In this document: one piece after another, positions 63,962 to 64,000 of the stretch
Position numbering within the stretch: the first letter of the stretch is position 1
Layout: every line of letters begins with the position of its first letter
DNA from: Glaciecola sp965660815
GTDB lineage: Bacteria; Pseudomonadota; Gammaproteobacteria; Enterobacterales; Alteromonadaceae
DNA length: 64,000 nucleotides
Direction of reading: 5' to 3'
Assembly: GCA_965660815.1 (NCBI GenBank)
Contig: CBFIBG010000052.1
Location: 124,001-188,000 of the forward strand
The notes under the pieces: generated by a model
The model's database searches: none
Told to the model about the DNA's origin: nothing
What the model saw: only the letters and a program-made list of their open reading frames with translations
Position numbers and translations under genes: made by a program

Positions 63962-64000
63962 CCCTCGCTCTGTTATTGCCTATATCCTTTGAATATGAAA

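Noticed and set aside
1..64000. tRNA, rRNA, CRISPR arrays, prophage and complete insertion sequences
   Set aside because: No cloverleaf with CCA end, no rRNA segment, no regular repeat-spacer pattern and no intact transposase, integrase or phage structural gene was found by reading; a tRNAscan and ISfinder run would confirm.

Overview
This window is an AT-rich gammaproteobacterial chromosome segment, most likely from a marine member of the Alteromonadales (Glaciecola/Paraglaciecola/Aliiglaciecola-like). The evidence is the housekeeping gene order (rpsR-rplI; nnr-tsaE-amiB-mutL-miaA-hfq-hflX-hflK-hflC), a GammaProteobacteria-style MutL without an obvious endonuclease motif, many c-di-GMP proteins, an OmpA with thrombospondin-type repeats, a PEP-CTERM protein and a large TonB receptor. 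The genus is inferred from gene content; no rRNA is present to confirm it.

Layout. 1-0.7 kb: end of rpsR, then rplI with a strong terminator. 0.8-9.8 kb: an accessory block between rplI and dnaB, with a thiolase, a histidine kinase next to a REC-GGDEF-EAL regulator, a MOSC protein, an ECF sigma/anti-sigma/DUF4097 operon and a small secreted protein. 10-14 kb: dnaB, then ompA, cheX-like and zur-like genes on the minus strand. 14-22 kb: nudC, hemE, a DUF3750 lipoprotein, membrane and unknown proteins, a diguanylate cyclase, a TerB protein, a decayed IS91-type transposase fragment and a DUF2057 protein. 22-33.4 kb: queG divergent from the long nnr-to-hflC housekeeping run. 33.4-42.8 kb: PEP-CTERM protein, HAD hydrolase, metY, AbgT transporter, hemH-DUF4112, DUF2237, ubiG and a GST. 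42.9-48.3 kb: a sulfur/redox-type locus, with rhodanese and DUF2892 genes divergent from a BigR/YgaV-like ArsR repressor that leads an RND permease and adaptor. 48.3-55.8 kb: the four-gene 'ligase-associated' DNA repair set (ATP ligase, MBL-fold exonuclease, Lhr-like helicase, PdeM phosphoesterase), here split over both strands with a PAS-GGDEF gene inside. 55.9-64 kb: MarR regulator, TonB-dependent receptor, calcineurin-like lipoprotein and TPR-sulfotransferase.

The loci most worth follow-up are the BigR-like regulator with its three-part operator and RND pump, the TonB receptor/phosphoesterase/TPR-sulfotransferase trio, and the rearranged DNA-ligase cluster. None can be called a new system from sequence alone. 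I saw no tRNA, rRNA, CRISPR array, prophage or intact insertion sequence.
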